NCBI RefSeq assembly: GCF_029227915.1
Contig: NC_079880.1
Coordinates: 28,577,501-28,641,500, forward strand
Reading direction: 5' to 3'
Length of the DNA: 64,000 nt
Source: Hydractinia symbiolongicarpus
Lineage: Eukaryota; Cnidaria; Hydrozoa; Anthoathecata; Hydractiniidae
Positions 14,601 to 26,232 of this stretch are shown piece by piece. Below the pieces are notes generated by a model. It was not told the origin of the DNA. It saw nothing but the letters and a program-made list of their open reading frames with translations, and did no database searches. The translations under genes were made by a program, and so were the position numbers. The first letter of the stretch is position 1. Each line of letters opens with the position of its first letter.

Positions 14601-17600
14601 TACATCCTTTGTATACTTTTGACTATACGGGCCGAGTCCGGGATTTACGGGAAATCGCAGGTTTTCGTTTGCCGGCGATTCAACTTCTTTTATTCAGCGT
14701 CTCATCAAAAATGAAAACATTTTTGAAAACTACAAGTCTCATGCGTTTTAGTGGTGAAAAGATAATTTAAAAAATCGTTTTGGAAGAGAGTTTACTCACA
14801 GGGTACTTTCTTTGAATGCATTCGACTATACGGGCCAAGCCCGGGATTTACGGGAAATCGCGAGTTTTCGTTTGCTGGCGATTAAACCACTTTCACTAAG
14901 CGTCTCATCAAAAATGAAAACATTTTTGAAAACTACAAGTCTCATGCGTTTTAGTGGTGAAAAAAAAATTTAAAAAATCGTTCGGGAAATGAGTTTACTC
15001 TTTGGTACTTTCTTTGTATACTTTTGACTATACGGCCCGAGTCGGGGATTTACGGGAAGTCGCGGGTTTTCGTTTGCCGGCGATTAAACTTCTTTTATTC
15101 AGCGTCTCATCAAAAATGAAAACATTTTTGAAAACTACAAGTCTCATGCGTTTTAGTGGCGAAAAAAATATTTAAAAAGTCGTTCGGGAAATGAGTTTAC
15201 TCCCTGGGTACCTTCTTTGTATGCTTTTGACTATACGGGCCGAGTCCGGGATTTACTGGAAATCGCGGGTTTTCTTTTGCCGGCGATTAAACTTCTTTTA
15301 ATCAGCGTCTCATCAAAAATGAAAACATTTTTAAAAACTACAAGACTCATGGGCTTTAGTGGTGAAACAATAATTTAAAAAATCGTTCGGGAAATGAGTT
15401 TACTCCCTGGGTACTTTCTTTGTATACTTTTGACTATACGGGCCGAGTCCGGGATTTACGGGAAATCGCGGGTTTTCGTTTGCCGGCAATTAAACCACTT
15501 TCACTAAGCGTCTCATCAAAAATGAAAACATTTCTAAAAACTGCAAGTCTCATGCGTTTTAGTGGTGAAAAAACAATTTAAAAAATCGTTCGGGAAATGA
15601 GTTTACTCCCTGGGTACTTTCTTTGTATACTTTTGACTATACGGGCCGAGTCCGGGATTTACTGGAAGTCGCGGGTTTTCGTTTGCCGGCGATTAAACTT
15701 CTTTTATTCAGCGTCTCATCAAAAATGAAAACATTTTTAAAAACTACAAGTCTCATGGGCTTTAGTGGTGAAATAATAATTTAAAAAATCGTTCGGGAAA
15801 TGAGTTTACTCCCTGGGTACTTTCTTTGTATACTTTTGACTATACGGGCCGAGTCCAGGATTTACGGGAAATCGCAAGTTTTCGTTTGCCGGCGATTAAA
15901 CTTCTTTTATTAAGCGTCTCATCAAAAATGAAAACATTTTTGTAAACTACAAGTCTCATGCGTTTTAGTGGTGAAAAAATAATTTAAAAATCGTTCGGGA
16001 AATGAGTTTACTCCCTGGGTACTTTCTTTGTATACTTTTGACTATACGGGCCGAGTCCGGGTTTTACGGGAAATGGCGGGTTTTCGTTTGCCGGCGATTA
16101 AACTTCTTTTATTCAGCGTCTCATCAAAAATGAAAACATTTTTGAAAACTACAAGTCTCATGCGATTTAGTGGTGAAAAGATAATTTAAAAAATCGTTTT
16201 GGAAATTAGTTTACTCACAGGGTACTTTCTTTGTATACATTCGACTATACGGGCCAAGCCCGGTATTTACGGGAAATCGCGGGTTTTTGTTTGCCGGCGA
16301 TTAATCCACTTTCATTAAGCGTCTCATCAAAAATGAAAACATTTTTAAAAACTACAAGTCTCATGGGCTTTAGTGGTGAAATAATAATTTAAAAAATCGT
16401 TCGGGAAATGAGTTTCTTCCCTGGGTACTTTCTTTGTATACTTTTGACTATACGGGCCGAGTCCGGGATTTACGGGAAATCGCGGGTTTTTGTTTGCCGG
16501 CGATTAAACCACTTTCACTAAGCGTCTCATCAAAAATGAAAACATTTCTGAAAACTACAAGTCTCATGCGTTTTAGTGGTGAAAAAATAATTTAAAAAAT
16601 CGTTCGGGAAATGAGTTTACTCTTTGGTACTTTCTTTTTATACTTTTGACTATACGGCCCGAGTCGGGGATTTACGGGAAGTCGCGGGTTTTCGTTTGCC
16701 GGCGATTAAACTTCTTTTATTCAGCGTCTCATCAAAAATGAAAACATTTTTGAAAACTACAAGTCTCATGCGTTTTAGTGGCGAAAAAAATATTTAAAAA
16801 GTCGTTCGGGAAATGAGTTTACTCCCTGGGTACCTTCTTTGTATGCTTTTGACTATACGGGCCGAGTCCGGGATTTACGGGAAATCGCGGGTTTTCTTTT
16901 GCCAGCGATTAAACTTCTTTTAATCAGCGTCTCATTAAAAATGAAAACATTTTTAAAAACTACAAGACTCATGGGCTTTAGTGGTGAAACAATAATTTAA
17001 AAAATCGTTCGGGAAATGAGTTTACTCCCTGGGTACTTTCTTTGTATACTTTTGACTATACGGGCCGAGTCCGGGATTTACGGGAAATCGCGGGTTTTCG
17101 TTTGTAGGCGATTAAACCACTTTCACTAAGCGTCTCATCAAAAATGAAAACATTTTTAAAAACTACAAGTCTCATGCGTTTTAGTGGTGAAATAATAATT
17201 TAAAAAATCGTTCGGGAAATGAGTTTACTCCCTGGGTACTTTCTTTGTATACTTTTGACTATACGGGCCGAGTCCAGGATTTACGGGAAATCGCAAGTTT
17301 TCGTTTGCGGCGATTAAACTTCTTTTATTCAGCGTCTCATCAAAAATGAAAACATTTTTGTAAACTACAAGTCTCATGCGTTTTAGTGGTGAAAAAATAA
17401 TTTAAAAATCGTTCGGGAAATGAGTTTACTCCCTGGGTACTTTCTTTGTATACTTTTGACTATACGGGCCGAATCCGGGGTTTACGGGAAATGGCGGGTT
17501 TTCGTTTGCCGGCGATGAAACTTCTTTTATTCAGCGTCTCATCAAAAATGAAAACATTTTTGATAACTACAAGTCTCATGCGATTTAGTGGTGAAAAGAT

Positions 17601-17999
17601 AATTTAAAAAATCGTTTTGGAAATTAGTTTACTCACAGGGTACTTTCTTTGTATACATTCGACTATACGGGCCAAGCCCGGGATTTACGGGAAATCGCGG
17701 GTTTTCGTTTGCCGGCGATTAAACCACTTTCATTAAGCGTCTCATCAAAAATAAAAACATTTCTGAAAACTACAAGTCTCATGCGTTTTAGTGGTGAAAA
17801 AATAATTTAAAAAATCGTTCGGTAAATGAGTTTACTCCCTGGGTACCTTCTTTGTATACTTTTGACTAAACGGGCCGAGTCCGGGATTTACGGGAAATCG
17901 CGGCTTTTCTTTTGCCGGCGATTAAACTTCTTTTATTCAGCGTCTCATCAAAAATGAAAACATTTTTAAAAACTACAAGTCTCATGGGCTTTAGTGGTG

Positions 18000-20900
18000 A
18001 AATAATAATTTAAAAAATCGTTCGGGAAATGAGTTTACTCCCTGGGTACTTTCTTTGTATACTTTTGACTATACGGTCTGAGTCCGGGATTTATGGGAAA
18101 TCGCAGGTTTTCGTTTGCCGGCGATTAAACTTTTTTTATTCAGCGTCTCATCAAAAATGAAAACATTTTTGAAAACTACAAGTCTCATGCGTTTTAGTGG
18201 TGAAAAGATAATTTAAAAAATCGTTTTGGAAGTGAGTTTACTCACAGGGTACTTTCTTTGTATGCATTCGACTATACGGGCCAAGCCCGGGATTTACGGG
18301 AAATCGCGGGTTTTCGTTTGCCGGCGATTAAACCACTTTCATTAAGCGTCTCATCAAAAATGAAAACATTTCTGAAAACTAAAAGTCTCATGCGTGTTAG
18401 TGGTGAAAAAATAATTTAAAAAATCGTTTGGGAAATGAGTTTACTCCCTGGGTACCTTCTTTGTATACTTTTGACTATACGGGTTGAGTCCGGGATTTAC
18501 GGGAAATCGCGGGTTTTCTTTTGCCAGCGATTAAACTTCTTTTATTCAGCGTCTCATCAAAAATGAAAACATATTTAAAAACTACAAGTCTCATGGGCTT
18601 TAGTGTTGAAATAATAATTTAAAAAATCGTTCGGGAAATGAGTTTACTCCCTGGGTACTTTCTTTGTATACATTTGACTATACGGGCCGAGTCCGGGGTT
18701 TACGAGAAATGGCGGTTTTTCGTTTGCCGGCGATTAAAGTTCTTTTATTCAGCGTCTCATCAAAAATGATAACATTTTTGAAAACTACAAGTCTCATGCG
18801 TTTTAGTGGTGAAACGATAATTTAAAAAATCGTTTTGGAAATGAGTTTACTCCCTGGGTACCTTCTTTGTATACTTTTGACTATACGGGCAGAATCTGGG
18901 ATTTACGGGAAGTCGCGGGTTTTCGTTTGCCGGCGATTAAACTTCTTTTATTCAGCGTCTCATCAAAAATGAAAACACTTTTAAAAATTACAAGTCTCAT
19001 GGGCTTTAGTGGTGAAATAATAATTTAAAAAATCGTTCGGGAAATGAGTTTACTCCGTGGGTACTTTCTTTGTATACTTTTGATTATACGGGCCGAGTCC
19101 GGGATTTACGGGAAATCGCAGGTTTTCGTTTGCCGGCGATTAAACTTCTTTTATTCAGCGTCTCATCAAAAATGAAAACATTTTTGTAAACTACAAGTCT
19201 CATGCGTTTTAGTGGTGAAAAAATAATTTAAAAAATCGTTTGGGAAATGAGTTTACTTCCTGGGTACTTTCTTTGTATACTTTTGACTATACGGGCCGAG
19301 TCCGGGGTTTACGGAAAATGGCGGTTTTTCGTTTGCCGGCGATTAAAGTTCTTTTATTCAGCGTCTCATCAAAAATGATAACATTTTTGAAAACTACAAG
19401 TCTCATGCGTTTTAGTGGTGAAATAATAATTTAAAAAATCGTTCGGGAAATGAGTTTACTCCCTGGGTACTTTCTTTGTATACTTTTGACTATACGGGCC
19501 GAGTCCAGGATTTACGGGAAATCGCAAGTTTTCGTTTGCGGCGATTAAACTTCTTTTATTCAGCGTCTCATCAAAAATGAAAATATTTTTGTAAACTACA
19601 AGTCTCATGCGTTTTAGTGGTGAAAAAATAATTTAAAAATCGTTCGGGAAATGAGTTTACTCCCTGGGTACTTTCTTTGTATACTTTTGACTATACGGGC
19701 CGAGTCCGGGGTTTACGGGAAATGGCGGGTTTTCGTTTGCCGGCGATTAAACTTCTTTTATTCAGCGTCTCATCAAAAATGAAAACATTTTTGATAACTA
19801 CAAGTCTCATGCGATTTAGTGGTGAAAAGATAATTTAAAAAATCGTTTTGGAAATTAGTTTACTCACAGGGTACTTTCTTTGTATACATTCGACTATACG
19901 GGCCAAGCCCGGGATTTACGGGAAATCGCGGGTTTTCGTTTGCCGGCGATTAAACCACTTTCATTAAGCGTCTCATCAAAAATGAAAACATTTTTAAAAA
20001 CTACAAGTCTCATGGGCTTTAGTGGTGAAATAATAATTTAAAAAATCGTTCGGGAAATGAGTTTACTCCCTGGGTACTTTCTTTGTATACTTTTGACTAT
20101 ACGGTCTGAGTCCGGGATTTATGGGAAATCGCAGGTTTTCGTTTGCCGGCGATTAAACTTCTTTTATTCAGCGTCTCATCAAAAATGAAAACATTTTTGA
20201 AAACTACAAGTCTCATGCGTTTTAGTGGTGAAAAGATAATTTAAAAAATCGTTTTGGAAGTGAGTTTACTCACAGGGTACTTTCTTTGTATGCATTCGAC
20301 TATACGGGCCCAGCCCGGGATTTACGGGAAATCGCGGGTTTTCGTTTGCCGGCGATTAAACCACTTTCATTAAGCGTCTCATCAAAAATGAAAACATTTC
20401 TGAAAACTAAAAGTCTCATGCGTGTTAGTGGTGAAAAAATAATTTAAAAAATCGTTTGGGAAATGAGTTTACTCCCTGGGTACCTTCTTTGTATACTTTT
20501 GACTATACGGGCCGAGTCCGGGATTTACGGGAAATCGCGGGTTTTCTTTTGCCAGCGATTAAACTTCTTTTATTCAGCGTCTCATCAAAAATGAAAACAT
20601 ATTTAAAAACTACAAGTCTCATGGGCTTTAGTGGTGAAATAATAATTTAAAAAATCGTTCGGGAAATGAGTTTACTCCCTGGGTACTTTCTTTGTATACA
20701 TTTGACTATACGGGCCGAGTCTGGGGTTTACGGGAAATGGCGGGTTTTCGTTTGCCGGCGATTAAAGTTCTTTTATTCAGCGTCTCATCAAAAATGATAA
20801 CATTTTTGAAAACTACAAGTCTCATGCGTTTTAGTGGTGAAACGATAATTTAAAAAATCGTTTTGGAAATGAGTTTACTCCCTGGGTACCTTCTTTGTAT

Positions 20901-21250
20901 ACTTTTGACTATACGGGCAGAATCTGGGATTTACGGGAAGTCGCGGGTTTTCGTTTGCCGGCGATTAAACTTCTTTTATTCAGCGTCTCATCAAAAATGA
21001 AAACACTTTTAAAAATTACAAGTCTCATGGGCTTTAGTGGTGAAATAATAATTTAAAAAATCGTTCGGGAAATAAGTTTACTCCGTGGGTACTTTCTTTG
21101 TATACTTTTGATTATACGGGCCGAGTCCGGGATTTACGGGAAATCGCAGGTTTTCGTTTGCCGGCGATTAAACTTCTTTTATTCAGCGTCTCATCAAAAA
21201 TGAAAACATTTTTGTAAACTACAAGTCTCATGCGTTTTAGTAGTTAAAAA
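18000..21250 (+). repeat. Ten-monomer duplication, about 2,028-2,030 bp, at the subfamily transition
   Basis: Unusual words recur about ten monomers apart. ACGGTCTGAGTCC with TTTATGGG is near 18075 and 20103, AAAAGTCTCATGCGTGTTAG is at 18381 and 20409, and CAGAATCTGGG is near 18890 and 20918. This stretch also contains the first monomers that combine CCGGGG, AAATGGCGG and ATTAAAGTTC (about 18690), the class that dominates the rest of the window and later received the LINE. Confidence 0.6.
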
Positions 21251-24013
21251 ATAATTTAAAAAATCGTTTGGGAAATGAGTTTACTTCCTGGGTACTTTCT
21301 TTGTATACTTTTGACTATACGGGCCGAGTCCTGGGTTTACGGGAAATGGCGGGTTTTCGTTTGCCGGCGATTAAAGTTCTTTTATTCAGCGTCTCATCAA
21401 AAATGATAACATTTTTGAAAACTACAAGTCTCATGCGTTTTAGTGGTGAAACGATAATTTAAAAAATCGTTTTGGAAATGAGTTTACTCACAGGGTACTT
21501 TCTTTGTATATTTTCGACTATACGGGCCAAGCCCGGGATTTACGGGAAATCGCGGGTTTTCGTTTGCCGGCGATTAAACCACTCTCATTTAGCGTCTCAT
21601 CAAAAATGAAAACAAATCTGAAAACTACAAGTCTCAAGCGTTTTAGTTGTGAAAAAAGAATTTAAAAAATCGTTCTGGAAATGAGTTTACTCACAGGGTA
21701 CTTTCTTTGTATACATTCGACTATACGGGCCAAGCCCGGGATTTACGGGAAATCGTGGGTTTTCGTTTGCCGGCGATTAAACATCTTTTATTCAGCGTCT
21801 CATCAAAAATGAAAACATTTTTGAAAACTACAAGTCTCATGCGTTTTAGTGGTGAAAAAATAATTTAAAAAATCGTTCCGGAAATGAGTTTACTCCCTGG
21901 GTACTTTCTTTGTATACTTTTGATTATACGGGCCGAGTCCGGGATTTACGATAAATCGCAGGTTTTCGTTTGCCGGCGATTAAACTTCTTTTATTCAGCG
22001 TCTCATCAAAAATGAAAACATTTTTGTAAACTACAAGTCTCATGCGTTTTAGTGGTGAAAAAATAATTTAAAAAATCGTTTGGGAAATGAGTTTACTTCC
22101 TGGGTACTTTCTTTGTATACTTTTGACTATAAGGGCCGAGTCCGTGGTTTACAGGAAATGGCGGGTTTTCGTTTGCCGGCGATTAAAGTTCTTTTATTCA
22201 GCGTCTCATCAAAAATGATAACATTTTTGAAAACCACAAGTCTCATGCGTTTTAGTGGTGAAACGATAATTTAAAAAATCGTTTTGGAAATGAGTTTACT
22301 CACAGGGTACTTTCTTTGCATACGTTTGATTATACGGGCCGAGTCCGGGATTTACGGGAAATCGCAGGTTTTCGTTTGCCGGCGATTAAAGTTCTTTTAT
22401 TCAGCGTCTCATCAAAAATGATAACATTTTTGAAAACTACAAGTCTCATGCGTTTTAGTGGTGAAACGATAATTTAAAAAATCGTTTTGGAAATGAGTTT
22501 ACTCACAGGGTACTTTCTTTGTATACTTTTGATTATACGGGCCGAGTCCGGGATTTACGATAAATCGCAGGTTTTCGTTTGCCGGCGATTAAACTTCTTT
22601 TATTCAGCGTCTCATCAAAAATGAAAACATTTTTGTAAACTACAAGTCTCATGCGTTTTAGTGGTGAAAAAATAATTTAAAAAATCGTTTGGGAAATGAG
22701 TTTACTTCCTGGGTACTTTCTTTGTATACTTTTGACTATAAGGGCCGAGTCCGTGGTTTACAGGAAATGGCGGGTTTTCGTTTGCCGGCGATTAAAGTTC
22801 TTTTATTCAGCGTCTCATCAAAAATGAAAACATTTTTGTAAACTACAAGTCTCATGCGTTTTAGTAGTTAAAAAATAATTTAAAAAATCGTTTGGGAAAT
22901 GAGTTTACTTCCTGGGTACTTTCTTTGTATACTTTTGACTATACGGGCCGAGTCCTGGGTTTACGGGAAATGGCGGGTTTTCGTTTGCCGGCGATTAAAG
23001 TTCTTTTATTCAGCGTCTCATCAAAAATGATAACATTTTTGAAAACTACAAGTCTCATGCGTTTTAGTGGTGAAACGATAATTTAAAAAATCGTTTTGGA
23101 AATGAGTTTACTCACAGGGTACTTTCTTTGTATATTTTCGACTATACGGGCCAAGCCCGGGATTTACGGGAAATCGCGGGTTTTCGTTTGCCGGCGATTA
23201 AACCACTCTCATTTAGCGTCTCATCAAAAATGAAAACAAATCTGAAAACTACAAGTCTCAAGCGTTTTAGTTGTGAAAAAAGAATTTAAAAAATCGTTCT
23301 GGAAATGAGTTTACTCACAGGGTACTTTCTTTGTATACATTCGACTATACGGGCCAAGCCCGGGATTTACGGGAAATCGTGGGTTTTCGTTTGCCGGCGA
23401 TTAAACATCTTTTATTCAGCGTCTCATCAAAAATGAAAACATTTTTGAAAACTACAAGTCTCATGCGTTTTAGTGGTGAAAAAATAATTTAAAAAATCGT
23501 TCCGGAAATGAGTTTACTCCCTGGGTACTTTCTTTGTATACTTTTGATTATACGGGCCGAGTCCGGGATTTACGATAAATCGCAGGTTTTCGTTTGCCGG
23601 CGATTAAACTTCTTTTATTCAGCGTCTCATCAAAAATGAAAACATTTTTGTAAACTACAAGTCTCATGCGTTTTAGTGGTGAAAAAATAATTTAAAAAAT
23701 CGTTTGGGAAATGAGTTTACTTCCTGGGTACTTTCTTTGTATACTTTTGACTATAAGGGCCGAGTCCGTGGTTTACAGGAAATGGCGGGTTTTCGTTTGC
23801 CGGCGATTAAAGTTCTTTTATTCAGCGTCTCATCAAAAATGATAACATTTTTGAAAACCACAAGTCTCATGCGTTTTAGTGGTGAAACGATAATTTAAAA
23901 AATCGTTTTGGAAATGAGTTTACTCACAGGGTACTTTCTTTGCATACGTTTGATTATACGGGCCGAGTCCGGGATTTACGGGAAATCGCAGGTTTTCGTT
24001 TGCCGGCGATTAA
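21173..24013 (+). repeat. Six-monomer block repeated at offset 1,624 bp
   Basis: The block at about 21173-22389 matches about 22797-24013 at a constant offset of 1,624 bp (eight monomers). Private variants shared by both copies are TTTTAGTAGTTAAAAAAT (21238 and 22862), GAGTCCTGGG, AAAACAAATCTG with CTCAAGCG, ATCGTGGG, TACGATAAATCG, CTATAAGGGCC with CCGTGG, and TTTGCATACG. Within the block the class carrying ATTAAAGTTC recurs every 812 bp, giving a four-monomer order. The second copy lies directly left of the first LINE insertion. Confidence 0.7.
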
Positions 24014-24217
24014 ACTTCTTTTATTCAGCGTCTCATCAAAAATGAAAACATTTTTGTAAACTACAAGTCTCATGCGTTTTAGTGGTGAAAAAATAATTTA
24101 AAAAATCGTTTGGGAAATGAGTTTACTTCCTGGGTACTTTCTTTGTATACTTTTGACTATACGGGCCGAGTCCGGGGTTTACGGGAAATGGCGGGTTTTC
24201 GTTTGCCGGCGATTAAA

Positions 24218-26169
24218 TTTTTTTTGATTATTTTTTTTTTTGATTTTCTCTTTATTTAACGTCGATAGATACAATAGTATTTAAATAACTAATTTAAATC
24301 GACAACAAAACGTGAAACAAGGCAAACAGCGATAAAAAATAAGAAAAATAAAAAAATAAATAAGTAAAGTTAAAATATGTATGGTATATCCATGCATATT
24401 TTACAGGTGCAAACATCACCTTCCCAAAATTTTATTGAGCTACGGAAGGCTTCGAGAGAAGGAGCATTTTTTGTAGCGTCAGGCACAGATATCCATAGCT
24501 TCCCTGCAATATTTGATAAAGTATTTAAGCCATAGTACGTTGTCCGACAAGTTGGTCGCCTGATCAAATTAAAGCAACGAAGGTTGTACTTGTTTTCCCT
24601 AACAGAAAATATCTCGTTCATATATAGAGGTGACAATCCATTTAAAAATTTGTAAACCTCTTTCATTAAATTCTGTAAATTGTTGATGTGAATATTTTTA
24701 ACATTACATAAAGATAAAAGTTCATCGTAACTGCCATTTATATCGTCCTGTATGATTCTTAGACAACGTTCATGAATACGATTGATTCGATTATTCGCAA
24801 CTTTTCCACAAAACATCCATACTAAGGGACAGTAAGAAAACTGAGACAAAATAAATGAATTGAAGAGAAAACGCTTCATCTTGGGTGTCAAAAAGGAAGA
24901 TATCCTTTGAAGCACGTTGAGTTTCCTACTAGCCTTATTACAGATGTTTTTGACATGCGAATGAAAGTTTAGTCTCGAGTCAATCGTAACACCAAGAAGC
25001 ACTACAGACGATTTACACGCAATTTTCAAATGGTTAAATATCAAACTTTCATCGTGATGACCTAATACAATATATTGATACTTTTTCAAATTTATTGCTA
25101 AGTAATTTTCATAAAACCAATTATTAACTATGACCAAATTAGTAAGCAGTGTTTGTTTTACATCTTCTAATGAATTTTCACAAGCATATAAGGTGTTATC
25201 ATCTGCAAAGTTACAAAGGGATGATTGAATAATGAACCAGAATAAATCGTTTATAGAATAATTGAAGAAAGGAGGTCCTAAGATTGATCCTTGTGGAACT
25301 CCAACTTGAAGAGGAAGCCATTCGCTAAAAGAAGAATTTATTCTGGTTCTCTGAAAACGATTTTTCAAGTATGAGTGAATAAATAATAAAGAAGATTCAG
25401 AAAAACCATAGGCATGCAGCTTTGCAATAAGCAAATCATGGTTGATAGTATCAAAAGCTTTTGAAAGGTCCATTAGCACTGCTCCAACTACACCCTTATT
25501 ATCAAGTGTGCTTTTCCATTGTTCAATCATTCGAATGAGAGCATATTGTGTATTATAACCCTTTCTGAAGCCTGATAGATGAGGGCTGAGTTTGTCATGC
25601 ATAAAAGTGTGCATTTGATTAAGAATAGTTCTTTCAAAAACCTTTGATAAACAGGGAAGCAAGCTAACAGGTCTATAGTTCTCCTTATCATTACAGTCAT
25701 CCTTCTTAAAAACAGGTATAACCTCTGCAAGTTTTAAATCATCAGGAAAAATATTAGACTGTAAACAAAAATTTATAATATTAGTGAGGATAGGAACAAA
25801 GATATGAATAAACTTTTTCAACATAAAAACTGGAAAATCACCACTAACAGAAGATTTCTTTGCATCCATGTCTTTGATGACTTTGAGAACATCAGGCTGT
25901 TCAACCAGCGAAAAATAGAACTTTTCATCATAACCCACATTTTCACGAATTTTCAAAATACTGATGTGATTAGTATACGAGTGGATTGCGTCGTGAATGG
26001 TTGCTGTATGTGTATCATCGTTTGGTTTGATTGGTAAATTTTTCGTGATGTTGGTGTAATATTCATTGAAGATTTTGCATAATTTTTGTTCGTCGGTGAC
26101 TATCTTTTCTTTCTCGATTAAGATAATTTTGTTGGTGTTATAAAAATATAAATATATAAAGTAAATATA
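24218..26169 (-). mobile_element. 5'-truncated LINE insertion, copy 1
   Basis: A 1,952-bp non-satellite segment interrupts one AAAGTTC-class monomer after GCCGGCGATTAAA and the monomer resumes with TAAAGTTC. TAAA is found on both sides (24214-24217 and 26170-26173), a probable 4-bp target-site duplication. On the minus strand the 3' end has a 150-bp untranslated region, an AATAAA at 24251-24256 and an A-rich tail with two interspersed TC-containing breaks at about 24218-24243. This is the structure left by target-primed reverse transcription. The 5' side is cut before the RT domain: no endonuclease sequence is present. The 5' junction carries a perfect 13-bp tandem, TAAATATATAAAG, at 26149-26161 and 26162-26174. 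The last five bases of the second copy coincide with satellite sequence. Confidence 0.9.
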
Positions 26170-26232
26170 TAAAGTTCTTTTATTCAGCGTCTCATCAAAA
26201 GTGATAACATTTTTGAAAACTACAAGTCTCAT
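24370..26232 (-). CDS. LINE reverse transcriptase ORF, 5'-truncated, copy 1
   Basis: An open frame of 620 codons encodes a non-LTR retrotransposon reverse transcriptase, which would copy element RNA into DNA at a nicked target. The RT domain spans about residues 165-415. The fingers motif ENYRPVSLLPCLSKVFE is at about 184-200, followed by SGFRKGYNTQYAL (220-232). Motif A is LMDLSKAFD with catalytic D255, motif B is GVPQGSILGP (311-320) and motif C is FADD (342-345, with F for the commoner Y). The thumb and C-terminal region includes FILSQFSYCPLVW (460-472) and ends in a short cysteine cluster, CTCKIC (608-613), as in many jockey/CR1-like elements. The N-terminal endonuclease expected in a full element is missing. 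Residues 1-21 are read from antisense satellite, so the start codon at 26232 is not the element's own. The frame is intact, but expression is unproven. The clade assignment is tentative. Confidence 0.88.
   Translation of the reverse strand: MRLVVFKNVITFDETLNKRTLYIYFIYLYFYNTNKIILIEKEKIVTDEQKLCKIFNEYYTNITKNLPIKPNDDTHTATIHDAIHSYTNHISILKIRENVGYDEKFYFSLVEQPDVLKVIKDMDAKKSSVSGDFPVFMLKKFIHIFVPILTNIINFCLQSNIFPDDLKLAEVIPVFKKDDCNDKENYRPVSLLPCLSKVFERTILNQMHTFMHDKLSPHLSGFRKGYNTQYALIRMIEQWKSTLDNKGVVGAVLMDLSKAFDTINHDLLIAKLHAYGFSESSLLFIHSYLKNRFQRTRINSSFSEWLPLQVGVPQGSILGPPFFNYSINDLFWFIIQSSLCNFADDNTLYACENSLEDVKQTLLTNLVIVNNWFYENYLAINLKKYQYIVLGHHDESLIFNHLKIACKSSVVLLGVTIDSRLNFHSHVKNICNKASRKLNVLQRISSFLTPKMKRFLFNSFILSQFSYCPLVWMFCGKVANNRINRIHERCLRIIQDDINGSYDELLSLCNVKNIHINNLQNLMKEVYKFLNGLSPLYMNEIFSVRENKYNLRCFNLIRRPTCRTTYYGLNTLSNIAGKLWISVPDATKNAPSLEAFRSSIKFWEGDVCTCKICMDIPYIF

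Larger units (their letters stand above)
1..24217 (+). repeat. 203-bp satellite array, left block
   Basis: About 119 head-to-tail monomers with a period of 203 bp: TTTGTATAC starts at 1, 204 and 407, and the same register continues. Each monomer has a GC-rich, CpG-rich part (monomer positions about 20-75, four CGGG words, then GCCGGCGATT) and an AT-rich part with A/T tracts (about 95-175). Monomers of 201-202 bp arise from single-base losses in the A runs or from CTTTGGTAC in place of CCCTGGGTAC. Up to about 18 kb the monomers end the GCCGGCGATT block with AAACCACTTTC or AAACTTCTTTT. From about 18.7 kb an AAAGTTC class appears. All copies face the same way. No gene was found in this block; its open frames of 64-102 codons follow the repeat. 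The array continues beyond the left edge of the window. Confidence 0.97.

Noticed and set aside
25527-26037. 67-codon minus and 77-codon plus ORFs inside each LINE copy
   Set aside because: They lie in other frames of the RT gene and recur only because the LINE does.
24218-26169. LTR retrotransposon or retroviral pol
   Set aside because: No LTRs, protease, RNase H or integrase. The RT motif spacing, C-terminal cysteine cluster and A-rich 3' tail fit a LINE.
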